In this document: positions 23,050-36,284 of the stretch, in pieces
Position numbering within the stretch: the stretch's first letter is position 1
Layout of the letters: each line of letters starts with the position of its first letter
Assembly (NCBI GenBank): GCA_905182985.1
Contig: CAJJDN010000140.1
Location: 153,111 to 217,110, forward strand
Origin: Paramecium sonneborni
Lineage: Eukaryota; Ciliophora; Oligohymenophorea; Peniculida; Parameciidae
Direction of reading: 5' to 3'
Length of the DNA: 64,000 nt
The notes under the pieces: model-generated
The model's input: the letters and a program-made list of their open reading frames with translations, nothing else
Database searches by the model: none
What the model was told of the DNA's origin: nothing
Made by a program: the position numbers and the translations under genes

Positions 23050-26000
23050 TCATTCATCATGATCTACATGAACTTATTAAATACTCTTAAAATATTGAAC
23101 AAAATTAATGAGAGAGAATTTTTGTTCTTCTCTTTTAACTTATTTAAGTTATTGTCTTAAAGTTTATTTTTTACCACCAATAGTATTTCCTAAGAGATTA
23201 GTAATTTGATTTTATAAATGAGGTAATTCGACCCTTGGATCATAAGGAGGTTCATCACCATCAGTGAATGAATCTTCTAATTTTTATTTTAAAGATTTGA
23301 AATCATTAATCATACATTTATCAACACCTCTAATATCTGGATCATTAGTTGTTAGAGTCTATTTCATATCATTTCCAATTATAAGATATAAAAGTAGAAG
23401 TAAACCATCAATTTTAGATGTCAAATCAAAAGGTCTTCTATCATCAACATCTAATGGTTTATCCCCTCTAATGATTGATAATTTTTCAGCCAATCGACCT
23501 ACAGCTTCAATAAATTCATGGAAATTCATTTGATAATGTTTACTTGAATATAATTCATCTTTTTAAGTTATCATTGATTGTAAATAAATCAAATAACATT
23601 CTCTTTCAGTAAGATCATCACAAATTAATTTACATTATACTATCCAATCTTTAAAATCTTATACTGAAATATAATCATATTTATATAATTATTTGTCTTT
23701 CTTACTTAAACGACTAATATATTTAAATAATGATTTTAACATGGCTAAACGATCATTCAAAATAATATCACATTTTTAATTCCATAATCTACTCTTCCTC
23801 CACATTTAGGCTTAATCAAATTTAGAAAAGTGTTCTTAAGCTTACTTATGAATCAAACTAATAGCTTCACTCATTGTTGTACAAATACCTTATCTTATAA
23901 ATTTATCATTGCACATTCTAATCATTATTTCCAAAAGCTGACAACGAACTAATCCTTTTTCATAAGCCTATGGAAATTATACATCTTTTGCAGCTGATGT
24001 AGATGTAAAACTTATGTCAATATCATTAGTTTTATATCCATCCAATAATGATGTTTATAGTAAAAAATCAATATAATCTTATAAAGTTATGCATGGAATT
24101 GGTGTATTCAATGATCCTGAAGCATGATACTTATAACAATGAAAAAGTTAACGATAAAGTATTTTAAGATTATCTTTTATTTCATTTAATTCAGTATCTT
24201 TTACTAAACGAGTGACTTTTGAATTTTAAAAATCAAATTCAAAACATTCATCAATAAGATTAGGTGTATCAGGTTAAAAATGTTTAAAAATAGAATTTTC
24301 AACTGACCAACAATGTTTCTTTATGTTAAGATAAGGAGAAAAATCAAATTTAGCTTATTATTCTCTAGGTTTACATTGGACCATAGGCATATATTTATCA
24401 AATAACTTTTATTTATCATTTGTATAATAGACATTAACTTAATCCATTACATTTCCATCTACTAAAATTTCATCATTGTATAAAAATGGCATTGATTGAA
24501 TATTCATTTGTTTCATATTTTAATCCATTGCTGCTTATTATGTACTTAATATTGGATTTGTAAAGAAATAATGAATCTCTTTATTTGGTGGACACATTTT
24601 CACAAAAAAGAATTCATTATTTAAAAATGTCATTAAAAGTGGTCTATATTCTTCAAAATCAAAATGAATGAAAATAGGTTCATTATATAAACTACCAGAT
24701 TTATGAGCAGTCCATTCAAATTTTATTTCTTGCCATCCTTCACAAATCCAACAAGTATCAAGTCTATTAATTTCATTAAAATTTTATTTGTTCAATTTTG
24801 TAGATCTTATTTTTCTTTATCTACTAAATGGCATTACTAAAATCTCTTCTCTTTTTAACATAATATTTTCTTTTATTTTCGGTTCATCTAATAATTTAAA
24901 ATATTATGGCTATTTATATAATAATGATAATTTATCCTATCTCAATTTAAACTATTAAACACTATTAATTAAAAATCCATTGGGGTTGACAAATAATTCT
25001 TATTGATTACCTTCAAAATGAAACCCATATATAGTTTCATTCTTTTATAAAGCTTCAGCAATTATTTGAGCTTAGAGGCTTGTAAATTTATTATAAGAAA
25101 GATCAACATGTAATAATTCATTATATGGACGTGAAATTGCTTTATTAATTGATTATGCACATTCCAATGAAGCTATATTATTATGAGAAAGATCAAGAAT
25201 TTTAACACTAGTATTTTTATACATAGCCTTCCAAATTATTGTACCTGCACTCCCATTAAAGAAATTATACCCTAAATACAACTCTAAGAGACGTTATGTT
25301 TATTTTAGTAAATTCGATATGGCATTACAAGCACACTCTGTAATTTAATTATTATTCAAATTAATACATTATAGAGTATTATTTGTTAAGAGATGTTTCA
25401 TTATTATTTAGCATCCTAAATCTCTAATATTATTATTTTCAAGATTCAATTTATAAATTTAATTCTTACTTGTAAATGCCATCAATTATTCCATATGCAT
25501 ATAATTAAGCTTACAATTTTATAATTCTAAATCTTTTAAAGTTATTGGAAAAGTTGTTAATATATTACGCAGTTGAATTGGAGTAAATTAATTATGATTT
25601 AATTGCATTACTTATATTTGTCGACTTTATTAAGTAAGCATAGCATTTGAAAAGGCATTACAATCCTCATTATTTCTTAAAGTGTGACTAGCATTCGCAT
25701 TTGTTAATTGTAGAGTATTTTATATTAATCCAAAAGTTTTTGGCATCCTTTCAGGTTATGAGAAATTTAGACTCAAATAAAGATTATGCGGTTACTATTT
25801 GTATAATTTTGTGTAATCATCTAATTTTTAAGAGTGCCGAACACTTTTCAAAAAGTCTTAAGTACTTATAGCTGATAACTACTTGCTTAGGTAAAATTCA
25901 TATATTACTTAGCTAATTTCATTTTATAGAAATAATTAAATCGATCATTTCCTATAGATTTTATACAAGGATTTGTTTTACATTTAAAAGTTAACCCTTA

Positions 26001-26321
26001 CTTTATATTAGTTTATTGATCTTCCTCATTATTTACTTTATTTATCATATCCTATTCCTGATCGATGAAACCTTACCAATCAAAAATGTCTACTTTCATT
26101 AAATCTTTCTGCATTTCAATACTCTCACTCTTCTCACTCTTCTCCTATTCTTATTCATATCTTTTTTGAAAGGGTTGTTTCTTTTTTTTCTATTAAGTAC
26201 AGATTTATTTTGTCTAATCAATATAAGATTTTGTTATTTAACTCTTATGTAGAAAGAGTATTTTTCTATTTGCTGATTAACGTGATGTACCTGTAGTAAT
26301 TTCAGCTTATTCATCCTTCAT
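23050..26321 (-). CDS. LRR protein A of a tandem pair
   Basis: The model has 1081 residues and one 26-nt intron (25857-25882, ending AAG). An N-terminal region of about 150 Lys/Glu-rich residues precedes leucine-rich repeats of the ribonuclease-inhibitor type (for example LDLSHNNIASLE and LLHVDLSYNKFTS) over about residues 200-400. The next region contains CWICEGWQEIKFEW, then a long helical C-terminal half with degenerate EF-hand-like segments but no full calcium loop. The downstream paralogue B shares this whole order. LRRs imply protein binding; no enzymatic motif is seen. The gene starts only 30 bases after the end of B on the same strand. Confidence 0.87.
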
Positions 26322-26351
26322 ATTAAATAAAAAATATAATATAAACAAAGT

Positions 26352-29300
26352 TCAATTTTAATCAACCTAATTTTACAGATATTCTTCTTCTCTCTATTTA
26401 AAATATTAAACAACATTAGTCAATAAGAAATTTGATTTAAGTTGTTTTTGTTGTTACATTTACTTTAATACAGTAAATAAAGACAAGGCTTTTTTTAATT
26501 TTGGGACAGATTGAACAGATTGAACTTAAGTTTATTTAAGTTGTTCTTCTAAAATAGTCAATTCTATTGTAGGATTGTAAGGTTTATCATCTTCATCACT
26601 GCCCATTTCTTCAATTTATTATTTAATATTCTTTTATTTTCTTGTCATACATCTATCAAAATCTGAAAAATCTTCAGATTCTTTAAGTTATTATTTGATT
26701 GCATCACTTGCTCTTAAATAAATAATCAAAAACAATGCATCAATTTTTTTATGTAATGGTTCCATTCTTCTGTCATCTACATTCATTGTATCTTTGGTTC
26801 TAATAAGAGATAATTTTTCAGCACATCTACATAAAGCTTCAATGAATTCATAAAGCTCCATTTAGAAATGTCTTAAACTATATAATTCATCAACTTAGGT
26901 TTGCATAGATAATAAGTATGCAATATAAGCATCTCTCTCTACAAATGTATCACAATACAAATCACATTTTAGTAATAGATCTCTAAAATCCTTAAATTGA
27001 ACATAAGTATGTTTATAAAATTTCTATTTGGAGTTCAATTTGGATGTAAATTTAAATAATAATTTAAGCATAGGTAATCGATCCTCTATTAATAAAATAA
27101 ATAAAAATTACTAATTAATAGATCACATTGTTCATTCCAAAATCTTATATCTCTCCAATCTTATGCTCTATCAACTTCTTATAATCTCAATCTTACTAAA
27201 TCATCTTCAAATAATTTCAGAACACTCAATTTCATAGATTTACAAATTCCAGTTCTTGTATATTTATCTAAAGCAATTCTAACTAAAACTTCCATAAATT
27301 AATATCTAATCAAAGCTTTTTCATAAACATTAGGATATTAGATATCCTTAATGTTAGAAGTAGAGATAAAATTTAAATCAATATCTCCAGGTCTAAATTT
27401 ATCATTCATAACGGTAGTTTATCCAATAAAATCAAAAAAAGCATTCGATGATATACATGGTATCTAAAAATAAATAAAATACTATAATTACGGATGATCC
27501 AATAAGAGTAGAAGCATAAAATTTATAACTAGCAAAGATTGAAGGATAATATTCCCTAAGTAGTTCTTTTACTTCTAATAATTCATTAGGATCACGAACA
27601 ATTCTATTAATTTTAGAAGATTAAAAATCATATTCAAAACATTCATCAATTAATTCTTCATTATCAGGTTAATAGTTTTTGAATATTGATATTTCATAAC
27701 TCCAAAAAGTTTATTTCTTATTCATATATTGTGTTAAATCATAAGTTCTTTCTTCTTCTCTAGGTTTACTAAATATTTTAGGAACATATTTATCAACAAC
27801 TGTTTACTTACCTTCAGTAAATACTTCATTTACGAATGACATTTTATTTCCTTCAATTAAAATATCTCCATTATATAGAAATTCTTAAGTTCCTTAAGCT
27901 ATGATATCATTAGCAGGAGTAGGCATTATCATTTAATTTTTTGCTGTTGTTTATATTCCTAAAATAGGATTACTAAAAAAATATAAAATCTTCTAATTTG
28001 GAGGACACATTCTATATAAATGATATTCACCTTAATATGGACTCATCAATACTGGACGATATCCATCAAAATTAACATGTAAAAATATAGGATCATTATT
28101 CATTCCTCCTGATTTTCCTGGACTCCAAGTAAATTTAACTTCTTCCCAACCTTCACAAATCCAACAAGAATCTCTATTTTTATCATAATTTTAATTTTAT
28201 TTTACAGGTTTCATTCCCCATATTCTTCTAAATCTATGTACTTATTAAATTTTCTCTTATTTTTTATCTGTAACCTATTTAGGTTAATATTTTATATCAT
28301 CATCTAAAAAACGTAAAGATGTTTAAGGATTCTTTCTACATTATTCAATCTTCTTTTATCTAATCTATTCTTACATTTCCTAATTTATAAGATGACCAGT
28401 AGCATCTACCAAAAATTTTGGGCAATTTCCTTCAAAATGAAATCCATAAATATTTTAATTAGAATTTAAAGCTTTCATTATTTCATTTGCAGATGCTTCA
28501 TCAAATCCATTATGTGAAATATCTATATGCATTAATTCTGGATATGGTTTCGCTATTACTTTAGCCATCTATTGAGCACATTCAAATGATGATGTATGAT
28601 TATATGATATATCAAAGACTTTTACACTTGAATTCTTATATAATGCTTTCCATATCATCAATCCTCCTTTACTACTTATTGAATTAAAATGCAAATATAA
28701 TTCAAATAACATATTTGACTTTTTTAAGTAATTTGATAATTCAACAGAACAACCATCTAAAATTAAATACAATCAAAAATACCAGTCAAATTATTTCTAC
28801 TCAAATTTAAAAGATTCAAATAATCATTATCTAATAAAGCCAAAAATAAATAATTAGCTCCTTAATCTCCTATCTTATTATTTTCAATAGATAATTTCTT
28901 CACTCTTGATTTTTATAAGTACCTAGCCAAAAATTCACAACCTTTAAAATCTATTCCATTATTATCAAGATCTAAATCTTAAACATGAGATGGAAAATTA
29001 GACACCAAAGTTTTAAACCTAGGTGATGTCAATTAATTATGACTCAATTTCAAATCAGTTATAGTTTTACATTATGGTGATTATAAAGCCTCTGTAAATA
29101 CTTTTATTTTTTATTCATTTCTCAACATTCCTGATGATTCTGCTGCCTTTATTGTATAATTTGTATTAATTAATCCTAAACCTGTTTAAAATATATTATG
29201 TTCTAAATAGATATCATATTCTATTTACTTTATGAACTCTTATTTAATTAAAGATAAATATTTGGTTATTATTTATAAAATTCTGCATAATCTTCAAGTT

Positions 29301-30079
29301 TCTCATAATTTTTGGTCACACTTCTAAATTCTTTCTAAGTAATCTTCTATAGATTTTTGCTAAGAGTATATCTAAATAAAAACATACTTTCCTAATTTAT
29401 AATTCTTTAAGAACTTTCCTCTATCAGAAAGATCATCAAATGGAGTTTCTTTAGGTTCATTATACAGAAATGGCTAATTTTTTTTTAACTCTTCTAACTT
29501 AGTAGCAGCAATCAATGTTCCTCCACGTCTTTAAGGCTTTTTTTATTATTGAGGTTAGTGATGCTTACGTTGAAAAGGACGAATAGGACTTATCTCTTCT
29601 TTAAACCCCAACCTTTCTGATAATACTTAAGCCTCTTCATTTAGTTACTCTATTAGTTTTTAATCCTCACTACGTAGTTCTTATATTGTTTCCTATTCTA
29701 AATTCTTTTATAAGTCTTTCAACTCTATACTATCATCATCTTAAGTTGTTTTTATTTATCTTTTTTGTTAAGTTTAAAAATCAGTTAAACGAGCATAAGA
29801 ACTCAATTTAGGAGAAGATAATTGAATTTTTTAAATATCAGCTTATGATTTGATATGAATTGATTTTAAAGTAGGGGTTTTATGTGTTAGAGAATTCCAA
29901 GTATGTTAAAAACTTAATTGTCTTACAAGATATCTCTCTGATGAGGGTTCAGTTTTTTAAATTTTTGAGACCTAATTAACTTGTTCTTTCTCTTCTGTTT
30001 CTTAGATTTTACGAACTTCACGTAATTTTTCTAATAATTTGGCTGGAGTGTTATAAATCTTGAGTTTCTCAAACAACAT
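26352..30079 (-). CDS. LRR protein B of a tandem pair
   Basis: Six exons (introns 29360-29387, 29203-29228, 28757-28782, 27464-27491 and 27086-27111) give 1197 residues. About 190 charged, basic N-terminal residues are followed by LRRs (DLDLDNNGIDFKGCEF is one), then the CWICEGWEEVKFTW block and the same long helical C terminus as paralogue A. Five introns here against one in A is a striking difference for a tandem pair; the surviving intron of A lies at about the position of the first intron of B, so loss in A is more likely than gain in B. Binding partners unknown. Confidence 0.88.
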
Positions 30080-30342
30080 AAAATTATTATTGATGTTAAT
30101 TAGAATGAATTTAACAAATCAACCATTAGAAATAAAATAAATGTATTATATTTAAAATAGCTAGAAGAAGGTAATAATTGAAATTCAAAAAAGTGATATA
30201 GATATATAAAAAACGGTGTTATATTAAATAATGAATTTGATGTAATTAAATTGATGGTATATTTATTATTTTATTAATATATAAATAGTAATAAAGAAAG
30301 ATTGGAAAAATAAAATGATATTGAAATAGAAGAACAAAAATG

Positions 30343-31759
30343 TCAAAATTACCCAGCACTTTCTTTAAGTAATTCATCATCATGTTTTTCATCGTAATTC
30401 TTTTCCTACTTAATATTGAATAAGGCTTATATCAAATATTACTTTTATTGATCACTAATATTTAATGATAGTAGATTAGGTTCACTCATCTGCATTAAGC
30501 TCTATTCAGTGATTTTCATTCCTTCAAGAGTGTGTAATATGAAATCAGACTAGGAAATATACTGAAATCACATTACCCCAGATATTTTCCATAATTCATC
30601 CTACAATCTACGAGAATATTTGATTAATTGATTTTTTATTTATTGTTATTACTTTTGATCAGGTGTTGTAGGAGCTGTACGATGATGTTTATGTTAAGTA
30701 TTCCATTTTTTCTTTTATCTATCTGAGAAATCTGAACCTCTTCTTGAAAGTGGATTAGATGAAGTAGTTATCGAACTAAATAATTCAAGTGGTTATCCAA
30801 CTTCCATTTTCTCTCTATTAAGATCTTAAGGAATATAACTTGGAATAATAGGTCCTTAATAATTAGAATTGGATTTATATGGAATTCTAAGTAGATTCTA
30901 TGTATTAGGTTCTTCAATAATCCATTATTTTTCATTCTATTATTTTGGTATTCTAAATAAATATAATTTCTATTCAATATACCTGCGTTCTTAATCATTA
31001 TGAAAGAATGGACACTCTTTTTTTATACAATTAGGTTATGCACAAGGTTTAGTTTTATAAATTAAGGGATGATATTCAAATTCTTTCCATCCATGACAAT
31101 TAAGACAATTCTCTTAATCAGGACAACCTCCTTAATCATATCTTTATATTTAATCAGTCTTATTCCAATAAGAACATTCTTTAGATTAAAGTAATTGAGG
31201 ATCTCTTCTAAAATCTTATGCATTATGAGCATAAACACAACTAGCACGATCATGTCTAATCTATTAAATTATAATATATACGCTACAATATATGGACACC
31301 ATATAGTTTTATAATGAAACATCCAAAATTTCTTATCTTATGGCAATTATTCTAATTTAAGAGGTACTCTCAATTCATGTTCATTATGAGCAAATGAACA
31401 ATACATTCCATATTCACAATCTTTATTTTATACACAATATTTGCTTTTGTATCTATTTGGATGGTACACTTATTCTACTTTGTTGTGTGAAAATACACAC
31501 AAATCTCCATTTGGACATTGTTCATATTAAGGACATATTTGACACCTTTCAATCATTATTACTATTCTCACTTATATTTAAATTAATGAGGATCTCGTCT
31601 ACGATCAGATTCATCATGGTAGTACGGACAAAACTTTTTATGTGTACTAGGATGTTATAGACTACATTGATAGGTTTTAAATTAAGCAGAGTCTATTTTT
31701 CTTTATTAATCTAAATTTGTATAAGAATTTTCATGTGAGCGTACTTTCCTTAATTGCAT
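30343..31759 (-). CDS. CCCH zinc-finger protein, probable RNA-binding
   Basis: The gene encodes 445 residues with introns at 31546-31571 (GTG...AAG), 31261-31286 and 30550-30576. Several CCCH-type fingers follow one another: FCPYYHDESDRRRDP, CQICPQYEQCPNGDLC with VFSHN, CEYGMYCSFAHN, a RASCVYAHN unit, and CPFFHND. The RRRDP-xx-Y spacing matches plant-type TZF and Unkempt-like proteins, which bind mRNA and affect its stability or translation. The C-terminal 200 residues are Gln/Ser-rich, then helical. The first intron has an odd 5' base and 3' end, but it restores the finger spacing seen in homologues. Confidence 0.87.
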
Positions 31760-31983
31760 TGAAATATATATTAATATATTAATTTATAAATATTAGAAAA
31801 AAACTATCCAAAACCTTGCATTCTTTCAACAATCTCTTTTATCTTCTCTAATTTCTATTCATTCTAAAAGAGATCCCAATTCTTTTTCTATATAAAAAAA
31901 TTATAAATTAGTATCCATCTAAATTACTTTCTCTATTATTTTTTGAATTATTTTTGTATAATAATTAAAAAACGAATACATTC

Positions 31984-34900
31984 ATGGAATAGCAGAGATT
32001 TTAGATTTCCTATCCCCAAATGTAAAGTATGTTTGATACACCAAATTTATAATCAGGTTAATCATCTGAAATTTTACATTAACTTGGGTAAATAAGTTAA
32101 TCTATAAAAGGGATGTTGAATAAATAATGAATAAATTAGAAACTGATTCCAAAAATGGAATAACAGATATTGAGGGAAGATAAGAACAATTTGGAAGTAA
32201 TCGATTAGAACCTCCAAAATTGTCTCCATTCTATATGTGCATGTATAAATAAACAAAAGACTTTTGCATTCGTATTTTGGCTTTTGCTACAATCATAATG
32301 TTTATGATGGCATTCTTCTCTGAAGAACCATTTGAATAAATAGTTTAAGCATTTTCAATATTGATTGCTATTTGTGCAGTTGTTATAATAGGAGCAATGA
32401 CAGACTATAGAAAAGAAAAATAATTTAGATAATTATATTTAGAATAAGAAGAATAACAAAAAAAAATATTTTAAGTAGTTCGAAATGGGAATGTGAGTTA
32501 GATGAATCATCTAGATTTATTAGTAGGAGATATTATTACAATAAAACCAGGTGATAATATCACAATAGATGGAATATTACTTGAAGGTACAGAAACAGTG
32601 GAAGTAGATGAAAGTATGATTTCAGGTTTAACAGATACTATATCAAAATAACCTAGATCTAAAGGATAAAACTGTTTTATACGTGGTGGCAGTAATATTT
32701 TTGAAGGCACAGCTAAAGCAATAGTTTTAGCAGTTGGTTCATCAACTTATTCAAATAGAATGAAACATGATAATTAATAAAAAGAAGAAGGAGAAGAAGA
32801 ATTAGTACATGATGAAAGATCTCCATTGGCTAAAGCACTAGAAACTTTAGCTAAATTTTTAGTGTTTATTGGATGCATGAGTGCGTTAGCCATGTTTATA
32901 GTCTTAGAATTATATATGGTTAGAGAATTGAATGAATTATAACAAAAGATTTTCTCATAATTTGCACTTAAGAAAGTATTAACAGATTTTATAGATGCCT
33001 TTTTAATTATAGTATTATCTATTCCTGAAGGATTACCTCTAATCGTTACTTTATCTTTGGCATTCTCTATTGCTAAATTAAGATAACATGATATTGTTAT
33101 TAGAAATTTACATGTATGTTAAGTCTTAGGTGGAGTTGATACATTATGTTTTGATAAGACAGGAACATTAACCTATAATAATCTAAAAGTAAGTAATCTA
33201 CATATTGCCAATGAAGAAAGAATTCATAATATTCCACCTTAAGATCCTATCTTTAGAATGATCTCAGAAGCTATACTTACAACTAATTCAGCCTTTCTAC
33301 CAGATGAAATTCCTAAATAATAATAATATAATGAATAATTAGATCTTAATATTAATCAAAATAATAAAAAATCACAAAATGCCAAATAGTAATAATCTGT
33401 TCAGGATATCAATAAAAAAAGTGATTGGAGTGGAAATAGATTAGATGTTGCTCTAATTGATTACTTAGAAGTCAAACTAACAAGAGATTTTGTTAAAGAG
33501 TATATGCAAGACCTTAAAAGTAAAATTAGGAAGACTATTCCTATTAATAATTATGGTTTTCATGTTGAAATCCTTCATATTAGAGGTGATAAATATAGAA
33601 TCATTTTAAAAGGAAAGGCAAAAGAAATTATTGAAAAATCTAATCAACTTAATATATCAATACCAGACAATTAAAACTTTTAAGTTTATGAACCAGGAAA
33701 TTTTACTATTTAATATTGTTGTAATTCAAATATGATAACTGAATCTGTACAAATTGAAAAAACAGCAGTATTAAATTATAATTCTTAATCATTAAAAACT
33801 ATTTCATTCGCTTATAAAGATGTAGAGATACAAAATCTTATTGAATAAGATTGGAATAATTTGCTTAGGGAAAACAATTTTATTTATATTGGTACTGTAG
33901 CAATGAGAGATGATATTAGATAGGAAGCAAAAAGATTAGATAGTGCTTTAAAGATGGGCAATATGAGTGTGATGATTTTAACAGGGGATACAAGAGTAAA
34001 TACTGTGAATGTAGCTAAATAATTAGGTTGGGTTAGTTGTGATTAAGCTGATGCTGAAATTCAAAGAACTAGTGAACATTTACCAAAATCATCTTAATTA
34101 ATGAATCATTAACAAGAGATTATAATAGAACCTACTGGTATTGAAGAATCAAAGAGTGGATAAATAGTTTCATAAATAATGGAATGTCCATAAGATGATA
34201 TTCAACCTTTATTAAAGGATGATTATGAAGGTTAATATTTAAAATAAGGATCATTTAACAATCTTCTGATTTTAAACTTTTAAGAGTATGTTATAAGGAT
34301 TAGAAAAATATTGAAAGAATCAAAGATTTTTTATACTCATAAAGAAATAAATGAGAAAAACATAGTATCAAAAATACCAGAGATTTTAGATGATAATTTA
34401 GCAAGTGAAGTATTTTATTATAAATATAATATTTAGAAAGTTTAAAAAATGAATAATTAATTATAGATTTTAGCAGACTTGAATTAACACTAGAAACATT
34501 AATTTTTAGAAGTATATTCTAGTATTAATGAATCTACAATTGGATATGTAGGAGATGGTAATAATGATGCAATAGCATTATAAACTGCTTCAGTTGGTAT
34601 TACTTTGGGTAAAACTGCTACAAATATAGCAAGAGAATGTAGTGGTATAATTTTAATGAATGATAAATTGGATGGTATAGAATTATGTATGAAATATGGC
34701 AGAAATATCTTTTTAAACATCAAAAGATTTATCTATTTCTAATTGAGTTTCTTTTTAAATTCAATAGCTATCATGTTAACTTCTTCTATTGTATTAAAAT
34801 AATAACCATACACAGTATTATAAGTTATTTGGTTAAGTTTGTAAGATTATATTTATTAATCTTTTAGAGTATAAGATATCTTCTCAGCAGTTGCTTTGAG

Positions 34901-35447
34901 TACCGAAGTTCCTTAAGATGATATTTTAAAAAGAACTAAACCAGCTAAAAGAGGAGAAAATATCATTGATAAATTCTTACTTTAAATGACTTGCACTTAA
35001 GCAGTTTTCTAATATTTAGCTACTCTTTTTGTTTTATTTTTAACCCCAACTATTTTTGGAATTGAGTAATTATTATTATTATAATTCAATAGACCTTCTT
35101 ATAAACATGATTTACATGGTTTAGGAGCAGAATTTATACCAGAATTTGCTATTCATTATACTTTGGTTTATCATTTGACTGCTATGTTTTAAATTGTTAA
35201 TTTGATATGTAGTAGAAGAATAGGATAACATGAATACAATGTATTTGATGGAATTCATAAAAATAAACCATTCACAATAATGATAATAGGTTTACTTATA
35301 ATCTAATAAGTGATCATTTATGCTGGAGGTAAGTATTTCAAAACTGCTCAATTAACTATTTGGTAAAACTTATTCTGTCTTTGCTTATCATTTGGAGCCT
35401 TGCTTGTATTTTGGTTGTCTAAATATTATTATTCAACTAAGAAATGA
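31984..35447 (+). CDS. P-type ATPase, Ca-pump-like (PMCA group), with altered TGE motif
   Basis: Three exons (introns 32088-32110 and 34841-34867) give 1137 residues. The order is that of plasma-membrane Ca pumps: two N-terminal spans, actuator domain, PEGLP in span 4 (about residue 340), phosphorylation site DKTGTLT (Asp 383), GDGNNDA (about residue 847), and six C-terminal spans with VQDIFSAVALSTE in span 6. Two key places differ. Where the actuator domain should read TGES it reads SGLT (residues 206-209), so the glutamate needed for dephosphorylation is Leu. In span 6 the usual Asn before the conserved Asp is Ser. It may transport differently or be regulatory. Ca specificity is inferred. 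Confidence 0.93.
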
Positions 35448-35484
35448 AGTAATCAATCAATAAAATAATAAATAAAATATTAAA

Positions 35485-36090
35485 TCAACTTATTACATAT
35501 TATTTTATCTCTATTCCATTCATCTACTCTTTTTATTTTATTAAATATGAAACTTCTTCTTCTCTTTTTATAAAAATTAGACTCCCAAATAGAATTAAAG
35601 AAATCACTAATTAAATTATCAATATCCACACACTTAGATTTTCAGACTCAGCCCCAGTCATTAAAATTATTGACATTATAAACAAACTTGTACCACTCAA
35701 AAATATTGAAATCAATGAAACAATATTAAATATTGCAACATTACCTGGTAAATTTGAATGCTTCATCAAACTCATCACTATAGTCATAATAATCAATACT
35801 CCATCTATTATTGATATTGGATACGTTGCTAAAATTGAATTGCACATATATTCAAATTTACAATCCTCCTTAGTTATTTTATTATTTGTTAATATTCTAT
35901 TATTTAATCTACATTTCAATTTGGCATCGTATTTTAACTTACATTTTAATTATTCTCCATTAAAGGGAATTTCTTATTCCCTATATGTTGAAAATAACAA
36001 TATACACAATAATAAGCCTGCTGTTACTAAAAATATTAGCTGTAATGTTGCATTGATCTTAGAATTAAAGTTTGGAATAATTTAGTTCAT
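35485..36090 (-). CDS. Four-pass membrane protein, unknown family
   Basis: This intron-free 201-residue frame has a hydrophobic segment at about residues 17-34 (LIFLVTAGLLLCILLF), a charged loop of about 55 residues with three cysteines, and three further hydrophobic segments at about 95-180, then a charged tail. The loop cysteines could form disulphides if they face outside. There is no transporter or channel signature I recognise. It is convergent with the ATPase gene, 37 bases from its stop. Confidence 0.75.
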
Positions 36091-36284
36091 TTATTATATT
36101 AATACAATCACTTTATGGAATCGAATCGCTTATTTAATTATAAAATAAAATTTTCTTAATATTTTATTAGTTTTTATATTATTTAATGATTTGAGTGATT
36201 TTCTCACTAAAATTAAAGTAAGTGTGCAAAATATGATACTTTAATTCGCAAATATTGTATTTCCTTGAATAAAAATATCATTTA

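Noticed and set aside
30768..31253. Two standard-code ORFs on the minus strand
   Set aside because: They are other frames of the CCCH zinc-finger gene, whose finger spacing identifies the true frame.
31984..35447. Calling the ATPase a pseudogene because of its altered motifs
   Set aside because: The frame is intact over 1137 residues and all other catalytic motifs are preserved, so it is under selection.
35611..35919. A 102-residue ORF as a gene of its own
   Set aside because: It is the middle part of the 201-residue four-pass membrane protein; the standard code truncates it at TAA and TAG codons.
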